Assembly (NCBI GenBank): GCA_024449915.1
Contig: JAMZAV010002195.1
Span: 186,001-250,000, forward strand
DNA length: 64,000 nt
From: Sweltsa coloradensis
Taxonomy: Eukaryota; Arthropoda; Insecta; Plecoptera; Chloroperlidae
Direction: 5' to 3'
The notes beneath the pieces are model-generated. The model did no database searches. It was given only the letters and a program-made list of their open reading frames with translations, and was not told the DNA's origin. Positions 1 through 12,080 of this stretch are shown here, piece after piece. A program made the translations under genes and the position numbers. The stretch's first letter is position 1, and the number at the start of each line of letters is the position of its first letter.

Positions 1-735
1 CGTTTCTTTTGGAATAATGTTGATACTCGCACTCTTGTATTTGGGGATAATGTGGATACTTGCACTCTTGTGTTTAGGAAAAAACAGATAGCCTACTCGC
101 ACCCTTGTGTTTGGGAAAAATGTGGATAGGTTCCTTCCTGTGTTTAGGAAAAATGTGGATACTCGCACTCCTTGTGTTTTGGGAAAAATGAGGAATACTC
201 ACACTCTTGTGTTTGGTAAAATTGAGGAAACTCGCACTCTTGTGTTTGGGAAAAATTGTGGATAGAAACTCCGTGTTTAGGAAGAGAATGTGGATACTCG
301 CACCCTTGGGTTTGGGAAAATGTGATCCTCAACACTCTTGTGTTTGATGGCCACTCCGCGGGCACTCTTGTGTTTTGGAAAATGTGGATAGGTTCCCTTC
401 CTGTTCCTAAACACCAGTTCCCTGTGTTTAGGAAAACTATGTGGATACTCGCACGTTTGTGTTTGGGAAAAATGTGGAATATCACACGTCTTGTGTTTGG
501 GATAAATGTGGATACTCGCACTCTTGTGTTTAGGAAAAATGTGGATACTCACACTCTTGTGTTTGGGAAAAATGGGGGATCTCACACTCTTTTGTTTAGG
601 AAAAATGGAATACTCACACTCTTGTGTTAAGGAAAAATGTAGATAGGGTACGCACACCACACTCTTTGTTAAGGAAAAAAGAGGATACTCGCACTCTTGT
701 GTTTAGGAAAAATGTGGATACTTACACTCTTGTCC
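1..735. repeat. Minisatellite, ~35 bp unit, in the intron of A4GALT-like copy 1
   Basis: Imperfect head-to-tail repeats whose core reads CTCTTGTGTTTGGGAAAAA followed by TGTGGATACTCGCA. Units vary by small indels. The same family occurs at 42105-42330, starting about 27 bases after the splice donor of the first coding exon of A4GALT-like copy 2. By inference the window therefore opens inside the homologous intron of copy 1. Open frames on either strand here are repeat translations and not genes. Confidence 0.93.
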
Positions 736-1130
736 TTATGTGCACCTATTTAGTATTTATGCTAACTTTCTCACTAAACAATTAAACAATATAGGTCTAG
801 GTAGCCTACTTATGTGCACCTATTTACGCTCACTTTCTCACTAAACAATTAAACAATATAGTCTAGGTAGCCTACTTATGTGCACCTATTTACGCCCACT
901 TTCTCACTAAACAATTAAACCATAGTTGTTGATAGCCTTCTTATGTGCACCTATTTACGCTCACTTTCTCACTAAACAATTAAACAATAGGTCTAGGTAG
1001 CCTACTTATGTGCACCTATTTACGCCCACTTTCTCACTAAACAATTAAACAATAGGTCTAGGTAGCCTACTTATGTGCACCTATTTACGCCCACTTTCTC
1101 ACTAAACAATTAAACAACAGGTCTAGGAAC
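736..1130. repeat. Tandem repeat, ~64 bp unit, about six copies
   Basis: Repeated units contain CTTATGTGCACCTATTTACG, then CTTTCTCACTAAACAATTAA and AGGTCTAGGTAGCC. Copies are nearly identical apart from small indels. The array directly abuts the preceding minisatellite but is an unrelated unit. Confidence 0.93.
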
Positions 1131-1408
1131 CTCCAAGTGCTGACTTCTGTCCGAGCTTATCCGGTTTGCGCGGAGATTCTGTATTTTTATTTTTTCGGGT
1201 AAACAGTTAATATAACACGTTATCATATTTCACGCGAACGTTGATAAAGAATCAATCTATGAGATCTAGAACGCGTATTCCTCAATTGATTAATACACTT
1301 TAAATAAAATGTTTTGAAATCGTCATAATTTGTTTATTTCCAGAAATTTGTATTCCAAGTGTAAGCTTACAGATCATTTAAACGCAAATTTTAAAACTAT
1401 ATCTCAAC

Positions 1409-2876
1409 TAGGGATTTAAAAGGTACCAATTTTTCCGGAAATTTTGGAAAAAAAACCCGTGTTTTTTTCCGTTTTTTTCCGGGCACGTCGGAAAAATAGG
1501 AAAAATTGGAAAAAATTAAAAAATTGGTTTTAAGGTGCATAGGATAAATAAAATTGATATGAATGTAGTAATGATTATTTTTATCAATAAGGTAGCCCAA
1601 TTACATATCTCACAGTTTTTAATTCATTATTTTAATAGTAAAATGAAAGGTAAATGCCTTAGTTGTTCTTGTTAGGTTAGACTAAAATTATGAGTGGAAT
1701 TGTCATTTCAAAGACAGTTGGGTGACCAGATTGTAAAGTAATAGGGCATGCCGTGGGAGGGACTAAAGCTTAACATAGTACGGTATATCTATAAACAGGA
1801 GTCAAATTAATGCTCGCCCGAGGCTAGTGAAACTTTGCTCGCGCTAGTAAAAATCTAATTACTCTAGTCCGACAGGCGAGTACTTTTTCCAGAGTTCCCA
1901 ATTGCCGTTCAAAAAATCTCAATATTTCGCAACAATAACTTAACGAGTTTCCAGTAGTAGTGCACTACCTAGTATGGAAAATCGTTGTAAATATGCAAAC
2001 AAAATAAAAAAATCGCTTAATTTAGGATTATTAATATTACGGTTAAAATTCGTTTCCGGTCGCTCCCTAGTCCCCCCTACACATAAGTCAAACCCGGCAA
2101 ATATTGTGACTTAAAACATTCACATATACCCTATTATTGTTTTACATCAATATAACCTATTTGATTGCCGACTGTAAAAATGCTCTTGGGCTAGAGGACT
2201 ATTGTTGCCATTAGCCCGAAGTGCTAGTTGCAAAAAAAGTTAATTTCGACCCCTGGCTATAAATAGTAATAATTGCAAGGGATTTTGGAAAATGCTAGAT
2301 GTAGTATTGCTGCCATTTTGCTGTCATTTATAAACATCAATAGTAAACACGCGTACGTAAACACATGAAAATAAACTAACAATATATATATATATATATA
2401 TTTCTGACTCCTGTTTCCAACTTGAGTTAGGTCAGGGGGTGGCTATAGCCACCAATTTTCTAGGGCATTTTATGAGTTAACACCGGCTTGCCAGGCCTGT
2501 CATGTCCTCTTCAGGTTCACTCGCACTTCTTCCCACCAGTTCACGCCATCCACTTCTGTCTTCCCACAGTTTTCCTTGCTTCGACTTCTTCCCACTTCTC
2601 ACCTCTTTCCTGTATATCATTTCTTATTTGATCTTTCCACTTCTCTCTTGGTCTACCGACTCGTCTTTTAACTTTAAATAATTTAAATAATAATCTTAAA
2701 TTTTATAATTCACCATAAAGATGCCATTAATCTAAAATGACTACGAGGAAGTATAAACTTTATGAAAAGTAAAGAAAATTCAATTTTTCCCAATTTTTCC
2801 AATTTTTCCGGAAAAAAACGGGAAAATATCCGTTTTTTTCCTCGACTTCAATTTTTCCGGAAAATTTCGAACCCTA
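1409..2876. mobile_element. hAT-like non-autonomous DNA transposon
   Basis: The ends are inverted repeats. The left begins TAGGGATTTAAAAGG and is followed by AATTTTTCCGG. The right end, reverse-complemented, begins TAGGGTTCGAAATTTTCCGG. The flanking 8-mers ATCTCAAC (1401-1408) and GTCTCAAA (2877-2884) agree at 6 of 8 positions, fitting a decayed 8-bp target duplication as made by hAT transposases. The subterminal regions are full of TTTTTCC/GGAAAAA motifs. No transposase frame is visible. It contains a LINE fragment at 2380-2680. Confidence 0.7.
2380..2680 (-). pseudogene. Non-LTR retrotransposon C-terminal fragment with (AT)n tail
   Basis: On the minus strand, 2675 down to about 2560 reads a typical LINE ORF2 C-terminal stretch with GRPREKWKDQIRNDI, then GEKWEEVEARKT and GRQKW. 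After a one-base frame change it continues with WRELVGRSASEPEEDM and a stop. The (AT)n run at 2380-2402 lies where a 3' tail would be for a minus-strand element. The fragment sits inside the hAT-like element, so it either inserted there or was captured. The W..LV and GRPR..W patterns are typical of RTE- or R1/I-type LINEs; the clade is not resolved. Confidence 0.65.
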
Positions 2877-2884
2877 GTCTCAAA

Positions 2885-3395
2885 AGTTAAAATTACATTT
2901 GAATGCGCAAGGTTAATTTAGTTAATTTCGTAAGATGTCTAAAAAGAATAACCTGAATAGAAATCATTATTTTTCTTTTTTTACTTCTTTTTAAGGCATA
3001 TTCTTTGATTGCAATTAAATGTATATAGATATCAATAGAAAGTAGAAACCATGGTACTTTCAATATTTGGTAATGAATGCTAACAGCTCAGCTGGTGTGG
3101 CCTGCGGCGGATGCCTCAACCTCAGCGTGGGCCGGCTATCATTTTTATCAGTGTTTTGTTGAGGGGCGTTTTTTGGTTTTGCTATGCTTGGTCAGGATGA
3201 GTTATCAACGTGGTTCAAGCTACACGTTCGAAAATACGATTAGATTGTGAGTCTTACGCGAACATGGCTTCCGGCTCTGGGCATCATGATGTTTTAAAGT
3301 GTGGGAGTTGGGTGGGGAGTGGGCAGGGTTGGCATTATACGCGTATAAAAGGTTTTATATACATACGTACGTATAAAACTACGGGTAATACAGTA
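2885..3395. other. Non-coding stretch, nothing recognised
   Basis: AT-rich sequence with a GC-richer patch around 3090-3140. I see no coding exon, terminal repeats or tandem repeat. Confidence 0.5.
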
Positions 3396-4029
3396 CTAGG
3401 AAAACGCTCAAGTCCCGCCGCGTTGTTGGATGAGCGTAATTGGTGCATTGAGTTTGCCATGTGTTATGCGGATTTTCTGTTGTTCGGTGAAAAAATAATT
3501 ACTTTGTTGAACATTTTTTTTAAATTAAATAAAATTAAATTAAAAATTTACTTAAATTTTTTTTTTTTTTTTTTAAATTAATTGTAATTTAAAAACCAAA
3601 GGAAAAAATCGTAATATTGAAATTTTTCATAAGAAATAATTATTCGATTGCACACAAAAATAACACGAATATATCAATTCATAAAATTAAGGGTTTTCTG
3701 TGAAGAAATTATTACAATCGGATTAAGCTTGTGGTGTTACAAGTCGAAGAAAAAAAAAATTTTAAAAAAAAAATCGAAAAAAAAAGCGTAAAATTGCGAT
3801 TTTCATGAGAAATAATTTTCGATTGCGCTCAAAAACGTGGCAGTTCTAGTTCAGTGATTTCGAAGGCCTCCATAAAATTTCATCGCAATCGGAGTATCGG
3901 TTTAGCCGGAATCGTTTTTTAACAGACAGACAAAATTACAGAAAGAAAAAAAAAAAAACATCCGGATTTTTTTTCCAATTAGTGAAATGGAATCTTCGCT
4001 TCGCTCGCTACGCTCGCTACGCCATCCAA
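3396..4029 (-). mobile_element. H3 rolling-circle-type element (Helitron/Helentron-like)
   Basis: The + strand begins CTAGGAAAACGCTCAAG and ends with GCCATCCAA, so the element reads on the minus strand from TTGGATG to the 3' end TTTTCCTAG. Just inside the 3' end is a hairpin (AACGC, 12-nt loop, GCGTT). Immediately upstream of it ACGCTCATCCAA is the exact inverse of the family 5' end TTGGATGAGCGT. The flanks are A on the left and T on the right with no target duplication. The body contains an A-rich tract and the family phrase CATTCCGGATTTTTT or close variants. Confidence 0.8.
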
Positions 4030-4439
4030 TAAATCGTATAAAGTAGGTAGCTTTAGATTTCAAATGTTTTTATTATGCTTGTATGAAAACTAATGGTAGC
4101 TGCATATTGAGGCTTCATTTAAAATATTGGTGAATAGTTTTTGGTGAGCATGGAAAATTGGAAATAACATAAATAATAATAACAAGATGGTGCGGGCAAC
4201 AGGGATTGCTTTCCTTTGTTGGCTGATAATTGGGTTATGAAGATAAACGGCTGCAGAAAACCTCAGAATGTCCCTCACTACGATAATAACTTGACGAAGG
4301 GGTGTGATTTGAAATGCATATTCTTTAGTGTTTTATTGTAGGTCTATATTTGTGCACAGTTTCAAGATACAATGTTATAAAAGGCAATTTTAGATTGGTA
4401 CGGTGCTCTAGTATCTATGTGAAACAAAAAAATTGCAGG
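4030..4439. other. Non-coding stretch, nothing recognised
   Basis: Single-copy-looking AT-rich DNA between an H3 element and the large palindrome. No feature seen. Confidence 0.5.
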
Positions 4440-7400
4440 TGAAAGCTGATTTACGAAAATCACCAATACGTAAATTTTCGCAATTTTTAGGATATTTTTT
4501 TTTTATCGTGTAAAATCACAGTTGCAAGAAATTTTTTTAAACTGATATTATGCTATAGGCTATTATGTGGTAAAAAACAATATTTTAGGGTAGGCCTAAT
4601 AGCCTCTGTAATATTTCCAAGGGGTTTAAAAAGGACAATACAAGAACAAATTGGGGGTTTTTTTGGGTTAGAGGCTAAATTTTTGGACTGTATACTCAGA
4701 ACAATATTCAAAAAAAATTTTGCCCGAGGTGCCAGGAAAAAAAATTGCCCGGTTAAGGGGGGGGGAAGGGGGTTTAAAAAAATGGCTTTTTTAAAAAAAA
4801 TCAAAAAATTAAAATTTTCAAACTAAATTTGACCCTAAGATTAAAAAAAAAAAATACATTTTGTAGAAAAAAGTCCATAATTTATAAAAAAAAACATTTT
4901 TCCCTTTATATGTATATCAAACCCAATTTTTTTAAAACCCTTTGACTTTTATTAAAAAATTTTCTCATTTGTGCGGGGAAGGGGGGGCCCTCCCAAGACG
5001 TGGGTTTTTAAAGGGGCCCGGGTTGAATTTTCCCTAAATTTAATCAGAAAAAAATGTTCTCAAAAAAATGGCTCGGGGTCCCCTAAAAAAAAAGTTTTTT
5101 TGTTATAGGGGGAAAAAGGGGGGGTTGTACAAAAAAGGGGTGAAAAACACTAAAAAAAAATCTGTATTAAAAATTAAAAATTAGGACCCCAAAATTTAAC
5201 TTTTATTGTAAAATTAAAATTTTAAAGTTTTTTTAAAAAAAAATTTAAAAAATTTCACCATATATGTAAATCTGAGTCAGATTATGCCCCCTGACCACTT
5301 TTCAAAAATTTTACTCAATTTTTAACGAAAGGGGGTATCGTGTGCCCCAAATTTGTTTTTTTTCCCAAATTTTTCCTATTTTACAAATTTTGGACAAAAA
5401 AAGAACATTTTGCAATGCCTTGGGTACATTTTCCCCACAAGGACGTTGACCCATTTTCACACATTACTCAAGATTAACAAAAAGTGTTTGTGGGGAACCA
5501 CTGTTTTGTCCCAAATTATGCCAATAATACGAATTGGGAGGAAAAAAAATTTTTAACCCCTTTGGGTTTACTTTTTTACGCAATGGATTTTGCCCCCCCT
5601 TTTTTTTTAAAAATTTTACCCCAAAAAAACGAAATTTTATCGTGTGACCACTCGTTCAATCTAAAATTATGCCCAAATAATACAAATTTAAGGGAAAACT
5701 TTTTTTTTTGTAACCCCTTTGGGGGAATTTTTTCACCAATGGACTTGATCCATTTTTCTAACAAAAAGCTTTAAATACCCTATTTAGAGTAACCTAAAAA
5801 TTTTGGTGGTTTTGTAGTCGAGTTTTTTTCAACACCCCTATTAGTTTCAAAATTTTTTTAAAAAAAAATTCATGATGTGTGAAAAAATTTTACGGGTGAA
5901 ACCCCCCGGGCTTTGCTAAGCTAAATATTATAGCCCCCGTTGAGGGATGAGTTTTTTTTGGTAAAATCGATCCTCCTTTTTTATATAGTCTTCAAAATGT
6001 TTTTTGTTTTTAAGTATTTTTTGAATAAAAAGATCAGTAAATTTGGTAATTAGTTATATAAACTTGCAAAATTCTTTTTTAAAAAAGCACGGGAAATTGG
6101 TGTTTTTTAAAAAAGGGGTACAGTTTTATTTTTTTTTATTAGTGAACGGGAAGTCAAAAAGGATTTGTTCCATAAAAATTTTCCAAATTTTAATTTCATT
6201 TAGATTTTATTGATTTATTTACAAAAGGACTATTCAAAATTAACCCCGGGAACAGGCCCTGAAATTTGGTAAGGAATAGGGTTTATGTTTTAAACATTGC
6301 CTGTTAACTGAAAACGATAAGGGGAAGCTATTGCCGGTTTTATTATAGAGCAGCCCAAAATTTGAAAAATTTATTTACGAGTAGGTTACCTTGGGCGCGT
6401 TTTTTGTACGTTTTAAATTTAAAAAAAAAAATTTGGGCCCAAAATTTTGTAAAAAAAATTTGTATTTGAAAAGTGATTTTTAGCCCAAAAAGAAATGTCC
6501 CCAAGGGTTTTAAAAAAAAGGGTAAACTAATTGGGATTTTTGACAAATTGGGGTTTTAAAAAAGGGAAGGGGTCATATATCCACTTTCGTTTTTTTGGAT
6601 TTAAAATTTGGGAAAAAAGGGGGGGTCAAAGTCCATTGCCCCCGAAAATGTACCCAAGGTGTTAAAATTTTTTTCGTCCAAATTTCGTATTTTTGGGCAT
6701 AATTTTGGACAAAAAGTGGTCACACTTTTTTACACTTCTTTATTCTTGATAAATGTGTAAAAGGGGGGTTTAAAAAGCCCATCGGGTGAAAATCTACCCA
6801 AGGGGTTAATAATTATTTTCGGCCTTATTGTATTTTTGGCATATTTTTTTTGGGGGGGCCCAAAACGAGTGGCCCACACTATAAAATTTCGTTAATTTTG
6901 ATTTAAAAGGGGTGAAAATGGGTAAAAGGGACCTTTTGTGTAAAAATTACCCAAGGCATGGAAAAAAGGGTTTTTTTCGCCCTTTAATTCGTAATATTGG
7001 AAAAATTTTGGAACAAAAACAAGTGGTCACACAAATCCCATTTTCGTTATTTTTGAGTAAATTGAAAAAAAAAAAAGGGGCCCAAATTTCCATTGCGTAA
7101 AAATGTACCAAAGGTTTTAAAAACTTTTTTTCGTTCCAAAATTCTTTATTATTGGGCAAAATTTTGGGAAAAAAACAAATTTGGGGCCCACAAAAATTTA
7201 CACTTCTTTAATTTTGAGTAAATGGGGAAAAAAATGGGTCAAAGTCCATTTTTTTAAAAAATTCCCCCCCAAAGGCATTAAAAAAAAGGTTTTTTCGCCC
7301 TAATTCTTTAATTTTGGGAAAAATTTTGGGACAAAACAATGGTCACCCCGTCCCACTTTCGTTAATTTTTAGAAAATTAGGGAAAAGTGGTCGGGGCGCT

Positions 7401-8110
7401 TTAAATCTGATCAGATTTCCCATTTTATGGTAAAATTTTTAATTTTTTTAAAAAAAAACTTTAGTTCTTAATTAAAATAAATTTTAATTTTTGGTCCCTT
7501 TATTTATATTTGAAAATTTTTATTTTTTTATTTTAAAATTTGTTATTATTTTTTTAGAAACCCCCCCTTTTTTCTCCAAAAAACAAGCAACTTTTTTGGG
7601 GGCACCTCAACCCATTTTTTAGAGAACATCTTCTGAGTTTTTTGGGGGGAAAAAATTCACGGCCCTATAAAAAAACCCAATTTCGGTAGGCCCAACCTCT
7701 AAGCCCCCATTTAAAGAAAATTTTTTGGGGGAATTTAAAAAGTAAAAGGGTGAAAAAAAATAGGGTTTAATATACATATATGGTAAAAACAGTTTTTTTT
7801 TAAAAAAATTTTTGGGGCCCTTTTATTACAATATGTATTAATTTTGAATTTTTGGAATAAAATTTATTTTGGGATATTTTTTTTTCAAATTTTTTTAAAA
7901 AATGCCTTTTTTTTTTTTTAAACCCCTTCCCCCCCCTTTAAAACCGGACGAATTTTGGCATTGGCACCTCGAGGAAATTTTTCTTGAATATTTTTCTGGG
8001 GGTAAAAAGTCCAAAATTCGGGCCCTCTCCCCCCCCCCCCCAACCCCTAATTTTTAAAGCCTTATCCGCCTGGGCTATAAGGAATGTGAAAAAAAAAGTA
8101 CCAAAGCAAC
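4440..8110. repeat. Large degraded palindrome built of ~150-bp units
   Basis: The left arm (about 4550-5770) and right arm (about 6590-8110) are inverted copies. Examples are GCCCGAGGTGCCAGG near 4721 against GGCACCTCGAGG near 7963, and ATTTTTGGACTGTATACTC near 4678 against the inverse near 8000. Within each arm a unit recurs with GTGGTCACAC, a TTCGTTA stretch and a CCCAAGG-GTTAAAA phrase. The sequence is saturated with long homopolymers (A, T, G, C runs of 6-14) unlike the rest of the window. No coding content is believable. It may be a foldback element or a damaged tandem array. Confidence 0.7.
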
Positions 8111-8699
8111 CACATTGCAAGTTTTAATTTGGTAGGCTGGAAACATACCCTTTTTCCCCTTTAGAGCTGGTATTTACAGGGGGGGAAATTTAAACCCAAA
8201 CTTTGGTTGAAAGCGGTTTTTCGTCTCCCCCGGATGTGTTTTGCAACTTTGGACTGGGACATTGCATGAACTATATGTACACAGTTACGCGCACAGGTGA
8301 ACTTTCAGGGACATGCGTTTGTTTTTGTTATGCCTAAAAACGGTGCATCAGTGTTTAAAATTATTTTTAAATTTCGTTTTTAGCTGTGAAAATTTCGTTT
8401 TTGCCATTAAAAAAAAAGCCGGCTACCAGTCTCTGAACGGGGAGCGTCCCAAACGTTTGATGAGAAGGTTTCCAGTTTTATCGGTGGCTAGTTTTATTCT
8501 CACCTCGTCACTGTAGTATAGTTTCTATGGCTCGTCTCTTCGTTGCCACTCGAAGCCACAATGGTATTCAACATGTAATAATTATGGTTAAGGTACTGTT
8601 TACAATTGACATACATTTTAATTTGTCTCACTCTCACTCAAGGCTCATAGCACTCTCAAGGTGAAGTTCTAGCAATATTGTTTTTGTCTGTTGTTTTTA
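8111..8699. other. Non-coding stretch, nothing recognised
   Basis: A short open frame at 8313-8516 has no recognisable domain and no splice context. I treat it as chance. Confidence 0.45.
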
Positions 8700-9075
8700 C
8701 TAGGAAAACGCCAAAGTTGTTGTTAGACGAGTGAGCGAGCCATGTGTTGAGAACCCGGTAACATTTCCCCCCCCCCCCCCCCCCTAGACAGCCTATAGGT
8801 ATTTGTGTGTTCCCGGGTACTCAACACATAGATCGCTCACTCGCTGTGCCCACAATCATGAATAATTATGGTTCAACCTTTTAAAATTTTTATTTCTTGT
8901 GAGTTTAAATCTGAACGGAACTGTAAATACTCGACCCGGACGTCTGTTTAAAATTTCAACGCAATCTGGATAGTGGTTCGGCAGGTCAGGAGCGAACACA
9001 CTCGCTCATACATGAACAGATAAAGTCTTGTTTGAGTTAAATGGTTAGACTAGGTCACTGCGCTCCCTCGTCTAA
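8700..9075 (-). mobile_element. H4 rolling-circle-type element, short copy
   Basis: The + strand starts CTAGGAAAACGCCAAAG, preceded by A, and ends CTCGTCTAA. The minus-strand 5' end is therefore TTAGACGAGGGAGCGCAG, and the 3' end carries the inverse CTCGTCTAAC followed by a short hairpin (AAC..GCGTT) and TTTTCCTAG. It contains an 18-C run at 8767-8784. A second degenerate 3' end of the same family starts at 9077 (CTAAGAAATTGCAAAGG). Confidence 0.65.
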
Positions 9076-9076
9076 C

Positions 9077-9400
9077 TAAGAAATTGCAAAGGTCGTGTAA
9101 GACGTGTGAGTGAGCCATGTGTATAGAAAGCCCGATAACATTCCCTTGCCCCCCATACCCAAGACTGGATCCAGCATCGGTCTTTCCTCTCAAGCCTATG
9201 CTAGGCTAGAGTGGCGCATTATGGCCTTACAGTTGACGCGCCCTGAAACCAAGTAAGACATGGGGATGTACCGCCGCCCATGGCCTGCACAGAGCAGACA
9301 AGTGCGAGTCGCATGGTCTGGTGACGCTAAAGCACAGCCAAAAGTTCACGGTCATGTGTCACGTGTGAGATGTCTTGACAAGCTCGTCCTGACACACGAA
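9077..9400 (-). mobile_element. Degenerate H4-related fragment
   Basis: It begins with a mutated H4 3' terminus and continues with GTGAGTGAGCCATGTG and the block GCGCATTATGGCC, AGTTGACGCGCCC. The same block recurs inverted at 10660-10720 in another H4 copy. The outer border is not defined. Confidence 0.5.
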
Positions 9401-10004
9401 TGCGACACGTGAACTCTTGTTACCGGTTTGGCCTACACAGTTTAAATGGCATGATGTCCGCTGCACTCGTCAGTAATACTCCTGTCAAATATGAATTTCT
9501 AGATGAAATAATTACCAATAAGCTGAATTTTTGCAGAGACCTTCCTTACACATTCCTTAACATGAAACTAAAACTCCGCATTGATCGGTCTGGAGCTTCG
9601 GCCGCCATATTGGAAATTGACATCAAAAAGTGTTTGTTATCGAATATCTCCAAAATGGTTGGGATAGACAAAATTGCTCTGAGGCCAAAAATATTTCCCC
9701 GACAATTTTGTACAAAAAGAGGTCGTCTTCTATATTTTTGGAAGAGTAACGGTTACGTCACCAAATAGTGTTTTTTGTTGCCTATTGGAGTACCAGCTGA
9801 TTTCCTCATTTTCACGCCCAGCTTCAAACTATGTGCCCGGAACTATGTGTCCGTGAGAAACCGAAACGGAGTTCATAAAAGCTTCCGATGTCGTATGTAT
9901 AAAAAATCAGGTTTGCGAATTTTGATTTTTCATTTAGGTACCCGGAATTTCGTTTTTTCCATTGGTGGCCTTTCCTCAAAAATGCCATATTTGGCTATCC
10001 ATTA

Positions 10005-10821
10005 TTAGACGAGAGAGCAAAGCGACTGTCTCCATTCAACTCAAACGGCGCTTATTCTGTGATTCTGTACGTGTGTGGATGTGTGTGTACGTCGAAAATC
10101 AGCCGAATCGCTGAACAGATTGTGCAGAAATTTTGACAGACATCCGGTACGAGTTAACTAAGAACTTCTAGCAAAATCAGCTAGATCGATTGCGATTTAA
10201 ACCTACTAGAAATATAAATTGATAAAATAGGCTGCGAATGGGTAGGAATTATTTTAACGACAATGGTTTTGTTTTTGAAAAAAAAATTGTTTTGTTGTTA
10301 TTTGTCTGGCTGTGAAATGCAGTGCCCAAGGTGTATCGAATCTTGCACGCTCAAGGTACCCCCAAATTCCGCTCCGAGATTGAGTAAACCTTGCAATATT
10401 TACACGTATTTCGTACTGGGTATGTTTTCCATGCAGATGATGACTACACTGCGTTATTTGCATTTCAAAACATGTTTAATAATCTAGAAATACAATCTAG
10501 AAATTACAAAATCTTTCCCGATCAGGAGATTGAACCCTGGTCTCCCACATTCCGGGTATAAGGACGCCTTAGCCAACTTGACTAGGAAAACACCAAAGTC
10601 GTTGTTAGACTAGTGAGCGGGTCATGTGTTAAGTACCCGGAAACATTTAGGGTTTTTAAGTTTAGTTGGTATAAGGGCGCGTCAACTGTAAGGCCCTAAT
10701 GCGCCACTCTAGCCTATGATGGGCTAGAGAGGCCTTAGGTAGGGGGAAGAAAGGGAATGTTACCGGGTACTCAACACATGGCTCACTCACTCGTCTAACA
10801 ACGACTTTGGCGTTTTCCTAG
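10005..10821 (+). mobile_element. H4 rolling-circle-type element inserted in the left arm of the long inverted repeat
   Basis: The 5' end TTAGACGAGAGAGCAAAGCG follows A10004. The 3' end is CTCACTCGTCTAAC, then a hairpin (AACG, 7-nt loop, CGTT) and TTTTCCTAG, followed by T. The 5' decamer region TTAGACGAG is inverted just inside the hairpin, as in H1-H3. The start is clearly related to H1 (compare the TCCATT..ACTC..CGGC phrase). Sequence homologous to the left arm continues at 10822, so the element interrupts it. A minus-strand H4 3' end (CTAGGAAAACACCAAAG) at 10582 is nested within. Confidence 0.7.
10505..10581 (-). mobile_element. tRNA-like SINE head fragment
   Basis: On the minus strand the sequence reads AAGTTGGCTAAGGCGTCC, then GGGAGACCAGGGTTCAATCT, giving an A-box-like and a B-box-like block about 35 bases apart. 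It is cut by the H4 terminus at 10582. A functional tRNA is not indicated because the acceptor stem cannot be formed. Confidence 0.4.
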
Positions 10822-11671
10822 TTAAGCACTAAATTGCATTGGAGAAAAAATTATTTCTATGCACATTGAAATGATATAGCCCTACATAACGAACCAAAGT
10901 TTTAATCCAATATGGCTGCTAATTCCTAATTTTCACAATATTATGAATACTGTTTTCGAGCTGTTTTTACACTCTTTTTGTTACATCATTCACTTTGATG
11001 TTGTGGATCAGCCACAATTATTGGATTAAAACTTTGATTGTAATCTGATCGTTATTTAAGTCACTTCAATGTGCGTAGAAAGAATGTTTTCTGCAATGCA
11101 ATGGACAGCCAAATATGGCATTTTTGAGGAAATGCCAACAATGGAAAACCCAAAATTCCGGGTAAATGCAAAATCCTATTTCGCATACCTGACTTTTTAA
11201 GCTTTCATGAACACCGTACAAAAGTCCTTTTGTGTTTAGATCGATTTCTCACGGATTTACCAGGCATTGTTTGATGCTGGGCGAGAAAATTAGGAAATCA
11301 GCTGGTACACCAATAAGCAACATATAAACCATGATTTTGTGACGTAACCGTTGTCTCTACCGAAAATATGGTTGATACCATTTTTGTAGGAAATTATAAT
11401 GGAAATATTTTTGCCACGGCAACGTTTTGTCTATATTCGATAGTAAACACTTTTCGGCCGCCATTTTCCAATATGGCGGCCGAAGCTCTAGTCCGATCAT
11501 AGCGGAGTTTTAGTATCTTGTTTAGGAAGGTGTTAGAAGGTCTCTGCAAAAATTCAGCTTATAGGTAATTCTTTCCTGTAAACGCCAACGTAAGGTCTTA
11601 TTTGACAGGACTATAATGGAACTATCTGTTTGGTAGTGACATCCGATATTTCCCTCTCGGGTCGAGAAGTG

Positions 11672-12080
11672 TGGCTCGTTGGTCTTGTGGTTAGCGTATC
11701 TGCTTCCAATGCAGAAGGTCCAGGGTTCGATTCCCGCCAAATTCCCGATTTGGACCTAAGTCCATCAGTTCTTGTCTTAGGAGTTTGTAAACGGTGACTT
11801 TGGAGCCGTCCTAGCAACGAAGCACATAATAAATTCAGAGTTGTTCTGAATCGGCCTTGTTGATTCTGGCGTTGATCCGGGGGTGTTCGCACTGTCCATA
11901 CCACTGATCGCTATATTTCCTATTAAAAATATCGATCTTTGGTTGGTTATCGCTCACTCGTCGATTGCGTCGGGGCCTACAGGGTTGGCTTAGTCGCTTT
12001 GATTTACTGTCCCCCACTGAAAATCAGTTATACAACTGAGTGGGTAGACTCTAAATACAATTTATTTATTTATTTATTTA
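11672..12080 (+). mobile_element. tRNA-derived SINE with (TTTA)n tail
   Basis: The first ~70 bases look like a tRNA: A box TTGGTCTTGTGGTTAGC, an anticodon-like arm TCTGC/GCAGA around TTCCAAT, and B box GGGTTCGATTCC at 11723-11734. The acceptor stem does not pair well, and a ~330-base unrelated body follows, so this is a SINE and not a tRNA gene. It ends with AACTGAGTGGGTAGAC and a tandem TTTA tail at 12056-12080. The 3' tail resembles those at 13630-13705, 20940-20975 and 27960-27997, suggesting mobilisation by one partner LINE. Confidence 0.85.

Larger units (their letters stand above)
9465..11630. mobile_element. Long-inverted-repeat DNA element, interrupted by an H4 insertion
   Basis: The left arm (about 9465-10004, resuming 10822-10910) and right arm (about 11030-11630) are inverted copies. 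GCTGAATTTTTGCAGAGACC near 9522 matches GGTCTCTGCAAAAATTCAGC near 11540. GCCGCCATATTGGAAA near 9600 matches TTCCAATATGGCGGC near 11468. CCTCAAAAATGCCATATTTG near 9975 matches its inverse near 11108. The arms carry no recognisable transposase. Short open frames at 9400-9768 and 9775-10008 follow the repeat and have no domain. It resembles a foldback-type element or two copies in inverted orientation. Confidence 0.75.

Noticed and set aside
144..660. Several open frames of ~125 codons on both strands
   Set aside because: They translate a minisatellite; the periodic peptide is a by-product of the repeat and the frames overlap on both strands.
736..1130. CRISPR-like array
   Set aside because: The repeats have no variable spacers of set length, and the genome is clearly animal.
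11672..11745. Functional tRNA gene
   Set aside because: A and B boxes are present but the acceptor stem does not pair, and a SINE body with a TTTA tail follows.
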